Assembly: GCF_014698235.1 (NCBI RefSeq)
Contig: NZ_JACJSP010000011.1
Location: forward strand, 81,409 to 145,408
Length of the DNA: 64,000 nucleotides
Reading direction: 5' to 3'
DNA from: Limnothrix sp. FACHB-406
GTDB lineage: Bacteria > Cyanobacteriota > Cyanobacteriia > CACIAM-69d
Positions within the stretch are counted from its first letter, which is position 1, and every line of letters starts with the position of its first letter. The notes below the pieces were generated by a model. The model was given only the letters and a program-made list of their open reading frames with translations, searched no databases and was not told the DNA's origin. Of this stretch, positions 63,985-64,000 are shown one piece after another. A program made the translations under genes and the position numbers.

Positions 63985-64000
63985 AATAAAGCGCTGAGGG

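Overview
The window is chromosomal DNA of a cyanobacterium, almost certainly a filamentous one. The HIP1 octamer GCGATCGC recurs throughout native genes. Photosynthesis-linked genes are present: a PAM68-type PSII assembly factor, the PSII extrinsic subunit psbQ (CyanoQ), ndhN, crtE and a GUN4-domain protein. A full-length hetR is present. HetR governs heterocyst patterning in Anabaena and also occurs in filamentous species without heterocysts; nothing here tells which lifestyle applies. Most genes run as single units or pairs with spacers of 100-500 bp. Many spacers carry short tandem repeats with units of 9-20 bp.

Layout. 0-8 kb: a possible gene end at the left edge, a tiny membrane ORF, tRNA-Pro, a GNAT acetyltransferase, an ACT-domain protein, hetR, a ten-repeat TPR protein, nanE and aroF. 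8-16 kb: pam68-rpsO, glgB (13-bp tandem arrays upstream), moaC, tRNA-Arg, a DUF2996 protein and a Wzz/Wzc-like exopolysaccharide protein. 16-23 kb: a minus-strand run in which murT and gatD, normally adjacent, are separated by two tandem paralogous TPR-glycosyltransferase genes. 23-32 kb: GUN4, pentapeptide and membrane proteins, an alpha/beta hydrolase lacking its nucleophile, psbQ, a xisH-xisI pair, an FAD oxidoreductase and htpG. 31-42 kb: Uma2, a Ser/Asp-rich membrane protein, purB, a PAP2-like protein, crtE, folD, an OB-fold lipoprotein, Nudix, YkvA, GDP-fucose synthase, DUF2214 and a UPF0104 protein.

42-55 kb alternates housekeeping genes (acnB, priA) with three accessory patches. Patch one (42.6-45.5 kb) holds DUF29, a small antitoxin-like gene and an AT-rich tcmP-DUF5131 pair. 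In that pair a Rossmann methyltransferase-like protein sits beside a protein with a CX3CX2C radical-SAM-type cluster motif. Patch two (48.3-50.6 kb) holds a RAYT transposase flanked by two REPIN-like repeats, an LMW-PTP-like protein, Uma2, an 84-bp MITE-like hairpin and DUF433. Patch three (53.3-55.2 kb) holds a HEPN-motif gene, a truncated HNH nuclease, an orphan DUF2281 antitoxin and a restriction-enzyme-like remnant. 55-64 kb returns to core genes: ndhN, an SGNH hydrolase, pheT, an spkB-type kinase with pentapeptide repeats, nadC, and a strong sigma70-type promoter reading out of the right edge.

The best candidates for something under-described are the tcmP-DUF5131 pair, the RAYT/REPIN module, the split murT-gatD cluster, and a 15-bp tandem repeat that multiplies a Shine-Dalgarno motif in front of one of the glycosyltransferase genes. 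All family assignments come from reading motifs by eye; no database search was run.
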